Positions 1-9,071 are shown, counted from the first letter of the stretch. The stretch is 64,000 nt of DNA from RBG-16-66-20 sp052386675 (GCA_052386675.1 JBQTJX010000007.1:31126-95125), one strand, 5' to 3'. Numbers and translations are program-made. Notes: a model not told the origin generated them from the letters alone.

Positions 1-1094
<1,094 letters not shown>

Positions 1095-1138
1095 GGGAGC
1101 CAATTTTACCCTATCTGCACTATGGTATCCTAAGCCAT
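1095..1138. promoter_or_regulatory. Divergent promoter region nadE / tumE-like gene
   Basis: Only 44 bp separate the two divergent start codons. On the minus strand a TAAAAT hexamer (1103-1108) lies 8 nt before the nadE ATG. On the plus strand TATGGT (1121-1126) lies 12 nt before the ATG at 1139. No good -35 box is visible for either. The position of the hexamers is direct observation; their promoter function is inferred. Confidence 0.45.
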
Positions 1139-1369
1139 ATGATCCACGAGGAACGGCACTGCCTGGCGGACGGCCGCCTGCTCGAAATTGCCCTCGACGC
1201 CCCGGGACGCTACCGCCTGCGCTTCGGACGGCCCGGGCGCTGGCTGGTCAGCTATGAGGACGGCAGGCGGATGGTGAAGGGGCGGCGCCAGCCCTACGTG
1301 TTCCGCTCGGTGGAGCAGCTGCGCTACGATTTCGAGAAGGATGTCGAGAATGCGCAACGGGAGGCTTGA
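1139..1369 (+). CDS. TumE-like toxin family protein (DUF6516-type), short form
   Basis: A 76-residue basic protein. Its C-terminal half (YRLRFGRPGRWLVSYEDG, then the motif PYVFRSVEQLRYDFEKDVE at about residues 53-71) resembles the TumE/DUF6516 toxin family, whose members usually have about 100-110 residues and sit beside a small helix-turn-helix antitoxin. The next gene is just such a protein and overlaps this one by 29 bp, the expected two-gene arrangement. The N-terminus is shorter than in the family members I recall, so it may be a compact or degraded version. Function as a toxin is inferred from family and context only. Confidence 0.6.
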   Translation: MIHEERHCLADGRLLEIALDAPGRYRLRFGRPGRWLVSYEDGRRMVKGRRQPYVFRSVEQLRYDFEKDVENAQREA

Positions 1370-1706
1370 CGTCCGGGTCAGTCCGCAGGCCGACGCGCTG
1401 GACCGCTTCGAGGCGGCCTGGCACCTTGCCACAGGGCGCGCCGCGCCGCCGCCGCTGCGGGTGCTGTCCTTCCCGGACCTGCCCGTGCTGCTGAAGCGCC
1501 TCAGCCCGGCGCGCTGGGAGATGCTTCGGCGCCTCAAGTCGGAAGGCCCGCTGTCGGTGTTCGCGCTCGCGAACCTTCTCGGCCGCGACTACAAGAACGT
1601 GCACACCGACGTGGCACGGTTCGTGGAGATGGGGCTGGTCGCGAAACGCGACGACGGCCGGGTGGAAGTCACGTGGGAGGCGGTGAAAATGGAACTGCGG
1701 CTGTGA
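1341..1706 (+). CDS. Winged-helix/MarR-like DNA-binding protein, probable TumA-type antitoxin
   Basis: A 121-residue protein. A winged helix-turn-helix occupies about residues 48-115 (PVLLKRLSPARWEMLRRL, then VFALANLLGRDYKNVHTDV as the recognition region, then a GLVAKRDDGRVEVTW wing). It resembles the small HTH partners (HVO_A0114-like) that accompany TumE toxins. It starts inside the preceding toxin-like gene, and its TGA overlaps the GTG start of the downstream hydrolase. A second ATG nine bases later is an alternative start. It probably neutralises the upstream protein and autoregulates the pair; a stand-alone regulator is the alternative. Confidence 0.6.
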   Translation: MSRMRNGRLDVRVSPQADALDRFEAAWHLATGRAAPPPLRVLSFPDLPVLLKRLSPARWEMLRRLKSEGPLSVFALANLLGRDYKNVHTDVARFVEMGLVAKRDDGRVEVTWEAVKMELRL

Positions 1707-2953
1707 GCGAGGCGATCCGGGTGATCCGTGTGGATGAGGCGCGCTACTGGAAGTCGGTGGAGCGCTCGGGCGAAATTGGCGTCGGCCGCCCCGGTGGCCT
1801 GGCGCGGGTGGCGCTGTCGGACGCGGACCGGCAGATGCGAGACGAATTCTCGCGCTGGTGCCGCGAGGCCGGGTGCACCGTCACGGTGGACCGCGTCGGC
1901 AACCTGTTCGCGCGCCGCGCGGGCACGGACGACGCCTTGCCGCCGGTGGTCATTGGCAGCCATCTCGACACCCAGGTCAACGGTGGCAAGTACGACGGCA
2001 TCGTCGGCGTGCTGGCCGGCCTGGAGATCATCCGCACACTGAACGACCGCCGCATCGCCACCCGGCGCCCGGTCGAGGTGGTGTCCTGGACCAACGAGGA
2101 AGGGGCGCGCTTCTCCCCGCCCATGGTCGCCTCGGGCGCCTTCGCGGGCGCCTACGCCCTCGACTGGGTGCTCGACCGGCGCGACGACGAGGGCAGGCGC
2201 CTGGGCGACGAACTGGAACGCATCGGCTACGCGGGCGAGGCGCCTGTCGGCGGCCGCCGGCTGGATTCCTATTTCGAGCTGCACATCGAACAGGGGCCGT
2301 TGCTCGACGCGAAGGGCGTGGACGTCGGCGTGGTGACGCACGGCTACACCGCGCACGGTTTCATCGTCGAGGTGGCGGGAGAGACCGCGCACACCGGTCC
2401 CTGGCCCATGGACAAGCGCAGGAACGCGCTCGTGGGCGCCGCGATGCTCGCAGTGGCGGTAAACGACATCGGCTGGAAATACCACCCCACGGGTGGCAAG
2501 GGCACCGCGGCGCGCATCGCGGCCTGGCCCAATCGCCCGGGCATCCTGTCGGACTGGGCGCAGTTCACCGGCGACGTGCGCCACGAGGATCCGGCCGAGG
2601 CCGCGGCAATGCTGGCCGAGTTCGAGCGCGCCGTGCCGGATTGCGCGCAGCGCGCCAACGTGGACATGAAGGTCCTCGAGCGCTGGACCTGGAATGCGGA
2701 CCTGTTCGACGGGGACTGCATCGCGCTGGTGCGCGCCACTGCCAAGCGGCTGGGCTACCCGTCGCTGGACATCGCTTCCCAGGCGGGGCACGACGCCTAC
2801 TTCATCGCGCGCGTGGCGCCCACGGCCATGATTTTCACGCCCTGCAGGGACGGCATCACCCACAACAACCACGAGCACGCGACGCTGGCGCGCACGTTGC
2901 CCGGGGTCAACGTGCTGGCGAACGCGGTGATCGAGCGCGCGCAGCGCGCGTGA
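1703..2953 (+). CDS. M20-family Zn-dependent amidase (N-carbamoyl amino acid hydrolase / allantoate amidohydrolase type)
   Basis: A 416-residue cytoplasmic metallohydrolase of the hydantoinase/carbamoylase family, which removes carbamoyl groups from N-carbamoyl amino acids or allantoate-like ureides. Family signatures are present: GSHLDTQVNGGKYDG, SWTNEEGARFSP with the paired glutamates, HIEQGPLLD, the dimerisation-domain TAHTGPWPMDKRRNA, and C-terminal GHDAYF and GITHNNHEHA. The GTG start at 1703 overlaps the preceding TGA (GTGA), giving translational coupling. An ATG 30 bp upstream (1673) is a less likely start because it would overlap the HTH gene. The exact substrate cannot be read from sequence, although the oxamate-type gene set near 54-58 kb makes ureide catabolism attractive. 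Confidence 0.85.
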   Translation: MSEAIRVIRVDEARYWKSVERSGEIGVGRPGGLARVALSDADRQMRDEFSRWCREAGCTVTVDRVGNLFARRAGTDDALPPVVIGSHLDTQVNGGKYDGIVGVLAGLEIIRTLNDRRIATRRPVEVVSWTNEEGARFSPPMVASGAFAGAYALDWVLDRRDDEGRRLGDELERIGYAGEAPVGGRRLDSYFELHIEQGPLLDAKGVDVGVVTHGYTAHGFIVEVAGETAHTGPWPMDKRRNALVGAAMLAVAVNDIGWKYHPTGGKGTAARIAAWPNRPGILSDWAQFTGDVRHEDPAEAAAMLAEFERAVPDCAQRANVDMKVLERWTWNADLFDGDCIALVRATAKRLGYPSLDIASQAGHDAYFIARVAPTAMIFTPCRDGITHNNHEHATLARTLPGVNVLANAVIERAQRA

Positions 2954-2966
2954 AGATTGCGGGGGG

Positions 2967-3932
2967 CTAGAGCCAGCCCGCCTTGCGGAAGCGCCAGAAG
3001 ATCACGCCATCGATGGCCGCCATCAGGCCGATGGCGAACGGATAGCCGTAGGCCCACTGCAATTCCGGCATGTGCGCGAAGTTCATGCCGTAGACGCCGG
3101 CCACCATGGTGGGCACCGCCACCAGCGCGGCGTAGGCGGCGAATCGCTTGGTGACCTCGCTCTCGCCGATCTGCACCATGGCGAGGTTCATCTGCGTCGC
3201 GCTGCTCGCGGTCTCCCGCGCCGAATCGATGGACTGGTTCAGGCGCAGCAGGTGGTCGTAGACGTCGCGGAAATACTCGCCCAGCCCGGCGCACAACTGC
3301 GGCACGCGGCCGCCGTAGAGCTTGCTCGAGGCCTCCAGCAGCGGGCCGGCGGCGTGCTTGACCGTCATCAGCTTCTGCTTCACGTAGTACATGGCCTCGA
3401 TGTTGTCGCGGTGGGATTTGCCCGAGAAAATGCGCTCCTCCAGGGTTTCCAGTTCCGCCTCGATCGCCTCCAGCACCGGGAAGTAGCGGTCCACCACCGC
3501 GTCCATGAGCGCGTACAGGACGTAGCCCGAGCCGTGCTTGAGCAGCTCGGGCTCGCGCTCGCAGCGCGCGCGCACGCCGAGAAAGCTCTGCTCGGTGCGG
3601 TTGCGCACCGAGAGCACGAAGTTGGGGCCGGTGAAAATGTTCACCTCGCCGACGTGGATCTCGTCTCCGGAGAGCTCGAGCACGTGCAGTACTGCGAACA
3701 GTTCGTCGCCGTACTCTTCCAGCTTGGGCCGCTGGTGGCCGTGGCGCGCGTCCTCCACCGCCAGCTCGTGCAGGCCGAACTGGCGCTGCATCTCGAGCAG
3801 GTCTTCGTCGGTGGAATCGCGCAGCGCCACCCAGACGAAGCAGCCGGGCTTCGCCAGGTAGTCGTGGATCTCGCCCTGGGCGATGTCCGCGAGCTTCCGG
3901 CCGTTCTGGTAGGCGACGCAGTTGACGAGCAT
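2967..3932 (-). CDS. corA: CorA-type magnesium/cobalt transporter
   Basis: A 321-residue inner-membrane Mg2+ (and Co2+/Ni2+) channel of the CorA family. It has a long acidic and helical cytoplasmic domain (residues about 1-250) followed by two C-terminal membrane segments. The hallmark GMN selectivity motif follows the first segment (VAGVYGMNFAHMPEL). The protein ends with a short basic tail, as usual. It is convergent with the M20 hydrolase (13 bp between stops) and divergent from the NUDIX gene. A TATCAT hexamer sits only 5 nt before its ATG, so the mRNA is probably leaderless. Confidence 0.95.
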   Translation of the reverse strand: MLVNCVAYQNGRKLADIAQGEIHDYLAKPGCFVWVALRDSTDEDLLEMQRQFGLHELAVEDARHGHQRPKLEEYGDELFAVLHVLELSGDEIHVGEVNIFTGPNFVLSVRNRTEQSFLGVRARCEREPELLKHGSGYVLYALMDAVVDRYFPVLEAIEAELETLEERIFSGKSHRDNIEAMYYVKQKLMTVKHAAGPLLEASSKLYGGRVPQLCAGLGEYFRDVYDHLLRLNQSIDSARETASSATQMNLAMVQIGESEVTKRFAAYAALVAVPTMVAGVYGMNFAHMPELQWAYGYPFAIGLMAAIDGVIFWRFRKAGWL

Positions 3933-3974
3933 GCGCGATGATACCTGCGGCCGGGTGGGACATAATGCGCCACT
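3933..3974. promoter_or_regulatory. Divergent promoter region corA / NUDIX gene
   Basis: Between the two start codons lie TATCAT on the minus strand (3938-3943, 5 nt before the corA ATG) and CATAAT on the plus strand (3961-3966, 8 nt before the NUDIX GTG). Both would place transcription starts at or within a few bases of the start codons. Neither gene has a clear Shine-Dalgarno sequence. The promoter role is inferred. Confidence 0.45.
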
Positions 3975-4853
3975 GTGAGCGACAGACCCCGCGACAAAGC
4001 CCGCAACGACCTGCAGCCGGCCGCGCCCCAGCCCCGCGCCCCCGCCGAGACCCGCGACGCGGCCACTGTCGTGCTGCTGCGTGATTCAGCCGGCGGCCTC
4101 GAGACCTACCTGGTCAAGCGCAGCCGCACCGTGGACTTCATGGCCGGCGCCCACGTCTTTCCCGGCGGGCGCCTGGACAAGGCCGACAGTTCGGCCTCGG
4201 CTTGCGCGCTGCTCTCGGCGGATACCTCGGTGCTGCGCGAGCGCCTGGGCGAGGACCTTCCGGCGATGCATGCCGCGGGCCTGTACATCGCGGCGATCCG
4301 CGAGACCTTCGAGGAAGCCGGATTGCTCCTGGGCAGCCTGGCGGCGGGATGGAACACCGACGACGCGCGCAAGGCCGTCGGGCAGGGTGCGCTGTTCCTG
4401 ACCCTGGTGGAACGGCTGGACGCCGCGGCGCTGGTGCCGTGGGTGCGCTGGGTGACGCCGCCGATCTCCCCCAAGCGCTTCGACGCCCGCTTTTTCCTCG
4501 CCCGCGCGCCGGCGGGACAGGAACCGAAGGTGGACGGGCACGAGGCGACCGAGGGCGTCTGGATCACGCCTGCCGAGGCGCTGCGGCAATGGGCCGGCGG
4601 CGCGATCCAGCTCGCGCCGGCCACCGCCAAGAGCATCGACATGCTGGCGGGCCACGGTACGGTCGACGCGGCGCTGGCCGGCGCGGCCGCCCGGACCCCG
4701 CCGGTCGTGGAGCCCGAGGTGTGGAACGAAGCCGGCCGCGCGTTCATTTCCCTGCCCGGCGACCCGCGCCATGCGCTGCCCGACGTCTTGGGCGGCAACA
4801 TCCGCCGCATCCAGCTCGAGGCCGGCCGCTACCACGCCGTCGCGGCCTCATGA
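3975..4853 (+). CDS. NUDIX hydrolase (NUDT7/19-like)
   Basis: A 292-residue NUDIX-fold hydrolase. The core is RETFEEAGLLL at about residues 105-115, the conserved REUXEEXGU part of the Nudix box; the upstream glycine half of the box is poorly kept, as in NUDT19-like acyl-CoA or general pyrophosphatases. The N-terminus AATVVLLRDSAGGLETYLVKR and the phrase FMAGAHVFPGGRLD are typical of this subgroup. GTG start at 3975. The gene ends in ATGA, overlapping the ATG of the downstream SDR, so the two are likely cotranslated. The substrate is unknown; CoA derivatives would be the family-based guess. Confidence 0.8.
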   Translation: MSDRPRDKARNDLQPAAPQPRAPAETRDAATVVLLRDSAGGLETYLVKRSRTVDFMAGAHVFPGGRLDKADSSASACALLSADTSVLRERLGEDLPAMHAAGLYIAAIRETFEEAGLLLGSLAAGWNTDDARKAVGQGALFLTLVERLDAAALVPWVRWVTPPISPKRFDARFFLARAPAGQEPKVDGHEATEGVWITPAEALRQWAGGAIQLAPATAKSIDMLAGHGTVDAALAGAAARTPPVVEPEVWNEAGRAFISLPGDPRHALPDVLGGNIRRIQLEAGRYHAVAAS

Positions 4854-5641
4854 CCCGGGCGGGAGGACTTGCGGTGGTGACCGGCGCCGGCTCGGGACTG
4901 GGCGCCGCCATCGCCCGGCGCCTGGCGGCCGACGGCTACGCCATCGGCGCCATCGACATCCATGAAGCCGAGGCGCGCGACACCGCCCAGGCGATCCGCG
5001 CCGCCGGCGGCCGTGCCGGCGCGTACGCCGCCGACGCCAGCAATGCCGCGCAACTGGACGCCGCGCTCACGAAGGCCGTCGCCGAGCTCGGCCCGCTCGA
5101 AGTGATGATGAACAACGCCGGCGTGCTCGACGGCTACTTCGACGTCGACGAAATGGACGAGGCGCTGTGGCGCCGCGTGATCGAGGTCGACCTCACCAGC
5201 GTGTTCCTGGGCTGCAAGCGCGCGCTCGCGGAGATGCTGCCGCGCGGCCGCGGCTGCATCGTCAACATGGCCTCGGTGGCCGGGCTGAACGGCACCGGCG
5301 GCGGGGCGGCCTATGTCGCGGCCAAGCACGGCGTGGTCGGGCTGACGCGCCAGATGGCGGTGCGCTATGCGCCCCGGGGAATCCGGGTGAACTGCGTCTG
5401 CCCGGGCCCCATCGCCACCAACCTGCGCGCGAACTCGCAGCAGATCCTGGGACCCGGCGTGCCGGACATGAGCGGGCGCGGCGTCACGGTCAACGAGGAC
5501 CAGCTGCGCGCACTGGTACCTGCGGGCGTGCGCGGCACGACGCAGGACGTGGCGGGCGCGGTCGCGTACCTGGTTTCTGACGCAGCGGGCTATGTGAACG
5601 GCCACGCGCTGGTGGTCGACGGCGGATGGCGGGCGAAGTAG
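4850..5641 (+). CDS. Short-chain dehydrogenase/reductase
   Basis: A 263-residue classical SDR oxidoreductase using NAD(P)H. It shows the glycine-rich dinucleotide motif TGAGSGLG (residues about 11-18), NNAG at about 87, the catalytic Ser in NMASVAG and the YxxxK pair in YVAAKHG. The C-terminus GYVNGHALVVDGGW is typical of FabG-like members. The start overlaps the NUDIX stop (ATGA). The partner suggests an acyl-CoA or other lipid substrate, but the substrate cannot be named. Confidence 0.88.
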   Translation: MTRAGGLAVVTGAGSGLGAAIARRLAADGYAIGAIDIHEAEARDTAQAIRAAGGRAGAYAADASNAAQLDAALTKAVAELGPLEVMMNNAGVLDGYFDVDEMDEALWRRVIEVDLTSVFLGCKRALAEMLPRGRGCIVNMASVAGLNGTGGGAAYVAAKHGVVGLTRQMAVRYAPRGIRVNCVCPGPIATNLRANSQQILGPGVPDMSGRGVTVNEDQLRALVPAGVRGTTQDVAGAVAYLVSDAAGYVNGHALVVDGGWRAK

Positions 5642-5691
5642 GGACGGGCGCTACAGCTACAATACCCACCTTTCACGCAACCCGTTCCGCC

Positions 5692-6906
5692 ATGCCAGCC
5701 ATCAGCCAGCGCGCCCAATCCCTCGGCACCGAAAACGCCTTCGTGGTGCTGGCCGAGGTGAACGATCTTGCCCGCCAGGGCAAGGACATCATCAGCTTCT
5801 GCATCGGCCAGCCCGATTTCCCGGCGCCATTGCACGTGCAGGAAGCGGGCATCAAGGCCATTCGCGAGGGCAAGCACGGCTACACGCCCTCGGCCGGGAT
5901 CGACCCTTTGCGCGAGGCGGCGGCGAAGTACATGGCCGGGATGCGCGGCGGCCTGCCGATCCGGCCGCAGGATGTGGTGGTGGGCGCGGGCGCCAAGCCC
6001 TTCATCGCCTACGCCATCCTGTCCACCACCGACCACGGCGCCGGCGACGAGGTGATCTACCCGAATCCGGGCTTCCCGATCTACGAGTCGCAGATCCTCG
6101 CCTGCGGCGCCAGGCCGGTGCCGGTGCAGCTGCGCGAGGAGCGCGATTTCGCCTTCGATCCGGCGGAACTCGAGCGCCTGATCACGCCGAGGACGAAGCT
6201 GCTCATCCTGAACACGCCGCACAACCCGACCGGCGGCATCCTCACGCGCAAGGCCCTCGAGGCCATCGCGGCGATCCTGCGCAAGCACCCCCAGGTCTGG
6301 ATCTACGCCGACGAGATCTACTCGCGCCTGTGCTACGCCGAGCCGTTCTTCTCCATCGCGCAGCTGCCCGGGATGTACGAGCGCACGATCATTTCCGATG
6401 GGGCATCGAAAACCTGGGCCATGACCGGGTGGCGCATCGGCTTCGCCTCCAATCCGGAACTGGCGCCGGTGCTCACGCGCTGGATCACCAACACCGATTC
6501 CTGCGCGTCGCAGATCTCGCAGTGGGCGGCGGTGGAGGCGATCAACGGCCCTCAGGATGCCGCCGAGATGATGAAGAAGAGCTTCCTCGAGCGGCGCGAC
6601 CTCATCGTCGGCCTGCTCAACCAGGTGCCCGGCGTGACCTGCCGCGTGCCCGGCGGCGCGTTCTACGCCTGGCCCAACGTCACCGAGGCCTGCCGCCTGA
6701 TCGGCGCCGCGGATTCGGAGGTGTTCAGGAAGCGCCTGCTGCACGAGGCCGGCGTCGCGCTGCTGGCCGACATCCATTTCGGCGCCCGCGTCGCGGGCGA
6801 CGGCCAGCACGTGCGCTTCTCGTATGCCGCCTCGCGCGAGGCGATCGAGAAGGGCGTGGCGCGCATGGCCGGGTTTATCCGGGCGAACACGCGCAAGGTG
6901 GCCTGA
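5692..6906 (+). CDS. Class I/II PLP-dependent aminotransferase
   Basis: A 404-residue fold-type I aminotransferase. The PLP-binding Lys is residue 240 in SDGASKTWAMTGWRIG, preceded by the conserved NTPHNPTGG (about 177-185) and YADEIYSRL, with the substrate-binding Arg near the C-terminus (VRFSYAAS). The best family fit is aspartate/alanine-type aminotransferases. I chose ATG 5692 because homologous sequence begins at ISQRAQSLG; the open frame extends upstream into the SDR gene. A TACAAT hexamer at 5658-5663 is a candidate -10. The stop overlaps the next start (TGATG). Confidence 0.9.
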   Translation: MPAISQRAQSLGTENAFVVLAEVNDLARQGKDIISFCIGQPDFPAPLHVQEAGIKAIREGKHGYTPSAGIDPLREAAAKYMAGMRGGLPIRPQDVVVGAGAKPFIAYAILSTTDHGAGDEVIYPNPGFPIYESQILACGARPVPVQLREERDFAFDPAELERLITPRTKLLILNTPHNPTGGILTRKALEAIAAILRKHPQVWIYADEIYSRLCYAEPFFSIAQLPGMYERTIISDGASKTWAMTGWRIGFASNPELAPVLTRWITNTDSCASQISQWAAVEAINGPQDAAEMMKKSFLERRDLIVGLLNQVPGVTCRVPGGAFYAWPNVTEACRLIGAADSEVFRKRLLHEAGVALLADIHFGARVAGDGQHVRFSYAASREAIEKGVARMAGFIRANTRKVA

Positions 6907-7496
6907 TGCGGACCTGTCCGAAGTGCGCCTACACCAGGAAGCTCGCGGACAAGGACAAGCCCGACTGGCAGTGCCCGTCCTGCGGCATCGCCTACGCGAA
7001 GTACGACTCGCCGGCGGCCTCCATGGCCGCGCCGCACGCGGTGCGCGCCATGCAGGAAGAGCATGCGCCCGCCGAACTGCCGGTTTCGCGCGCGGCGCTG
7101 TTCTGGATCCTGGCCTGCGTGGTGGCGGCGGGATACCTCGGCTACAGCCGGCTGGTGGCCAAGCCGGCGGCGGTGGAACAGAAGATCGCGAACGCCGAGC
7201 GCGCCGGTCGCGCGCAGCGCCTGTCGGCCGAGGTCTCCGCGGAGCTGGCGCGGATCACGCCCTCCAGCGTGGTCATGTTCGCCACCAGCTGGTGCGGGTA
7301 CTGCGCCCAGGCGCGCAAGCTGTTTCGCGAGCAGGGCGTGCGCTTCACCGAGATCGACGTCGAGGCCGATGCCGAGGCCTCCCGGTTCCAGTCCGAGCAA
7401 TTGCGCGCCAATGGCGTGCCCACCATCGTCATCGGCAACCGGCTGATCCGTGGCTACGATGAAGGCCAGATCCTCGCCGGCCTGAAGGAACTTTGA
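6906..7496 (+). CDS. Membrane-anchored glutaredoxin with N-terminal zinc ribbon
   Basis: A 196-residue fusion. Residues 1-33 form a rubredoxin/zinc-ribbon-like finger (CPKC and CPSC pairs). About residues 63-80 form one membrane span (AALFWILACVVAAGYLGY). The C-terminal 85 residues form a glutaredoxin domain with dithiol active site C130-G-Y-C133 and the cis-proline stretch GVPTIVIGN. It could reduce membrane-proximal or mixed disulfides; topology by charge is uncertain. It overlaps the aminotransferase stop and the following TTG-start nudJ gene, so it sits in a tight run of coupled genes. Confidence 0.82.
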   Translation: MRTCPKCAYTRKLADKDKPDWQCPSCGIAYAKYDSPAASMAAPHAVRAMQEEHAPAELPVSRAALFWILACVVAAGYLGYSRLVAKPAAVEQKIANAERAGRAQRLSAEVSAELARITPSSVVMFATSWCGYCAQARKLFREQGVRFTEIDVEADAEASRFQSEQLRANGVPTIVIGNRLIRGYDEGQILAGLKEL

Positions 7497-7945
7497 GCCG
7501 CTGGCGCCCCAGCGCCACCGTCGCGGCGGTGATCGAGCGCGAGGGGAAATTCCTCTTCGTGGAGGAAGTCCAGGACGGCCGGCACGTGCTCAACCAGCCC
7601 GCGGGACACCTTGACCCCGGCGAGACCCTGCTGCAGGCGGTCGCGCGCGAGGTGCTGGAAGAAACCGCGCACCGCTTCGAGCCCACGGCACTGGTGGGGA
7701 TCTATCGCTGGAAGTACGAGCCCGAGGACGTCACCTTCCTGCGCTTCTGCTTCAGCGGCCGCATCCTGGGCGTGGAGGCGGGGCGCAAGCTGGACAAGGA
7801 AATCGTCGCGTTGCACTGGCTGACTCCGATGGAGCTGCGCGCGCAGGGCCCGATGCACCGCTCGCCGCTGGTCGCGCAGTGCGTGGAGGACCATCTCGCG
7901 GGCCGGCGCTTCCCGCTCGAGGTGCTGTCGGCCACCCATGCCTGA
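7493..7945 (+). CDS. nudJ: NUDIX hydrolase, phosphatase NudJ type
   Basis: A 150-residue NudJ-like Nudix enzyme, a family acting on thiamine/HMP pyrophosphates and nucleoside di- and triphosphates. The box reads GHLDPGETLLQAVAREVLEET at about residues 39-59, with the terminal EETG of the family changed to EETA. It starts with TTG overlapping the preceding TGA, and its end overlaps mnmA by 8 bp. The nudJ-mnmA neighbourhood is conserved in proteobacteria, including E. coli, and supports the assignment. Confidence 0.88.
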   Translation: MSRWRPSATVAAVIEREGKFLFVEEVQDGRHVLNQPAGHLDPGETLLQAVAREVLEETAHRFEPTALVGIYRWKYEPEDVTFLRFCFSGRILGVEAGRKLDKEIVALHWLTPMELRAQGPMHRSPLVAQCVEDHLAGRRFPLEVLSATHA

Positions 7946-9011
7946 GCGGATCGTCGTAGGCCTGTCCGGCGGGGTGGACTCCGCGGTGGCGGCGCTCCTG
8001 CTCAAGCGCGCGGGGCACGACGTCGTCGGCCTGTTCATGAAGAACTGGGAGGATGACGACAACGACGAGTACTGCTCGACGCGCCAGGACCTGGTCGACG
8101 CCGCGGCGGTGGCAGACGTCATCGGCATCGAGCTCGAGGCGGTGAACTTCGCCGCCGAGTACAAGGACCGCGTGTTCGCCGAGTTCCTGCGCGAATACCA
8201 GGCCGGGCGCACGCCCAACCCGGACGTGCTGTGCAACGCCGAGATCAAGTTCAAGGCGTTCCTCGACCATGCCCTGCGCCTGGGCGCGGCGCGCATCGCC
8301 ACCGGACACTACGCGCAGGTCGCGGAACACGCGGGCGGGTACCAGTTGTTGCGCGGCGCGGACGGCAGCAAGGACCAGAGCTACTTCCTGCACCGGCTGA
8401 CGCAGGCGCAACTGTCGAAGGTAGTGTTACCGATCGGTAACATTTTGAAGCGCGAGGTGCGGCGCATCGCGGCCGAAGCCGGACTGCCGAACCACGCCAA
8501 GAGGGACTCCACCGGCATCTGCTTCATCGGCGAGCGCCCGTTCCGCGAGTTCCTCAACCGCTACCTGCCCAAGGCGCCCGGGCCGATCATGACCCCGCAG
8601 GGCATGCAGCTGGGCACGCACATCGGGCTCGCCTTCTACACCATCGGGCAGAGGAAGGGCATCGGCATCGGCGGCACGGCGGGGTCCGATGGCGAACCCT
8701 GGTACGTGGCGCAGAAGGACATGCGCGCCAACGCGCTCATCGTGGTGCAGGGCCATGACCATCCGCTGCTGCTGCGCCAGTCGCTGCAGGCGACGGATGC
8801 GAGCTGGATTTCCGGCGAGGCGCCGGCGGCGGGCACGGCCTGCACGGCGAAGACGCGCTACCGTCAGGCGGACTCGGGCTGCACCGTAACGCGCTCCGGG
8901 AACGGCGAGTTGGCGGTGGGGTTTGCGCAGCCCCACTGGGCGGTGACGCCGGGGCAGTCGGTGGTGCTCTACGACGGCACCGCCTGCCTCGGCGGCGCGG
9001 TGATCAGCTGA
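7938..9011 (+). CDS. mnmA: tRNA-specific 2-thiouridylase MnmA
   Basis: A 357-residue ATP-dependent enzyme that makes 2-thiouridine at the wobble position of Lys, Glu and Gln tRNAs, taking sulfur from the TusE relay. It has the N-terminal PP-loop GLSGGVDSAVAA, the first catalytic Cys in NPDVLCNAEIKF and the second in STGICFIGER. An 18-bp perfect palindrome lies inside the gene at 8425-8442, written in codons that are rare in this GC-rich sequence (see findings). The gene ends just before a REP-like palindrome. Confidence 0.97.
   Translation: MPERIVVGLSGGVDSAVAALLLKRAGHDVVGLFMKNWEDDDNDEYCSTRQDLVDAAAVADVIGIELEAVNFAAEYKDRVFAEFLREYQAGRTPNPDVLCNAEIKFKAFLDHALRLGAARIATGHYAQVAEHAGGYQLLRGADGSKDQSYFLHRLTQAQLSKVVLPIGNILKREVRRIAAEAGLPNHAKRDSTGICFIGERPFREFLNRYLPKAPGPIMTPQGMQLGTHIGLAFYTIGQRKGIGIGGTAGSDGEPWYVAQKDMRANALIVVQGHDHPLLLRQSLQATDASWISGEAPAAGTACTAKTRYRQADSGCTVTRSGNGELAVGFAQPHWAVTPGQSVVLYDGTACLGGAVIS
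8425..8442. repeat. Intragenic palindrome TGTTACCGATCGGTAACA in mnmA
   Basis: A perfect 18-bp inverted repeat inside mnmA. It fits the consensus TGTWACCGATCGGTWACA shared with the three intergenic or gene-end palindromes at 41390, 47934 and 53486, differing from them only by a compensating T/A swap. It encodes V-L-P-I-G-N using GTG-TTA-CCG-ATC-GGT-AAC. Function unknown. Confidence 0.75.
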
Positions 9012-9022
9012 AATCCGGAAAT

Positions 9023-9069
9023 CAGGGACGGACCACGATTTCCGGCGCGGAAATCGTGGACTGTCCCTG
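9023..9069. repeat. REP-like palindromic element, copy 1
   Basis: Two 21-nt arms (9023-9043 and 9049-9069) pair at 19 of 21 positions around a 5-nt loop. The left arm contains CAGGGACGGACCACGATTTC. The same arm recurs at 13963, also between convergent genes. It resembles the CAGGGACGGACCACG-type REP sequences common in betaproteobacteria, which are associated with REP-linked tyrosine transposases. It may end transcription of mnmA and of the convergent GST gene. Confidence 0.8.
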
Positions 9070-9071
9070 TT

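Noticed and set aside
8425..8442. Palindrome in mnmA as an intrinsic terminator
   Set aside because: It has no loop and no T tract, and it lies in the middle of an intact gene whose downstream catalytic Cys is needed.
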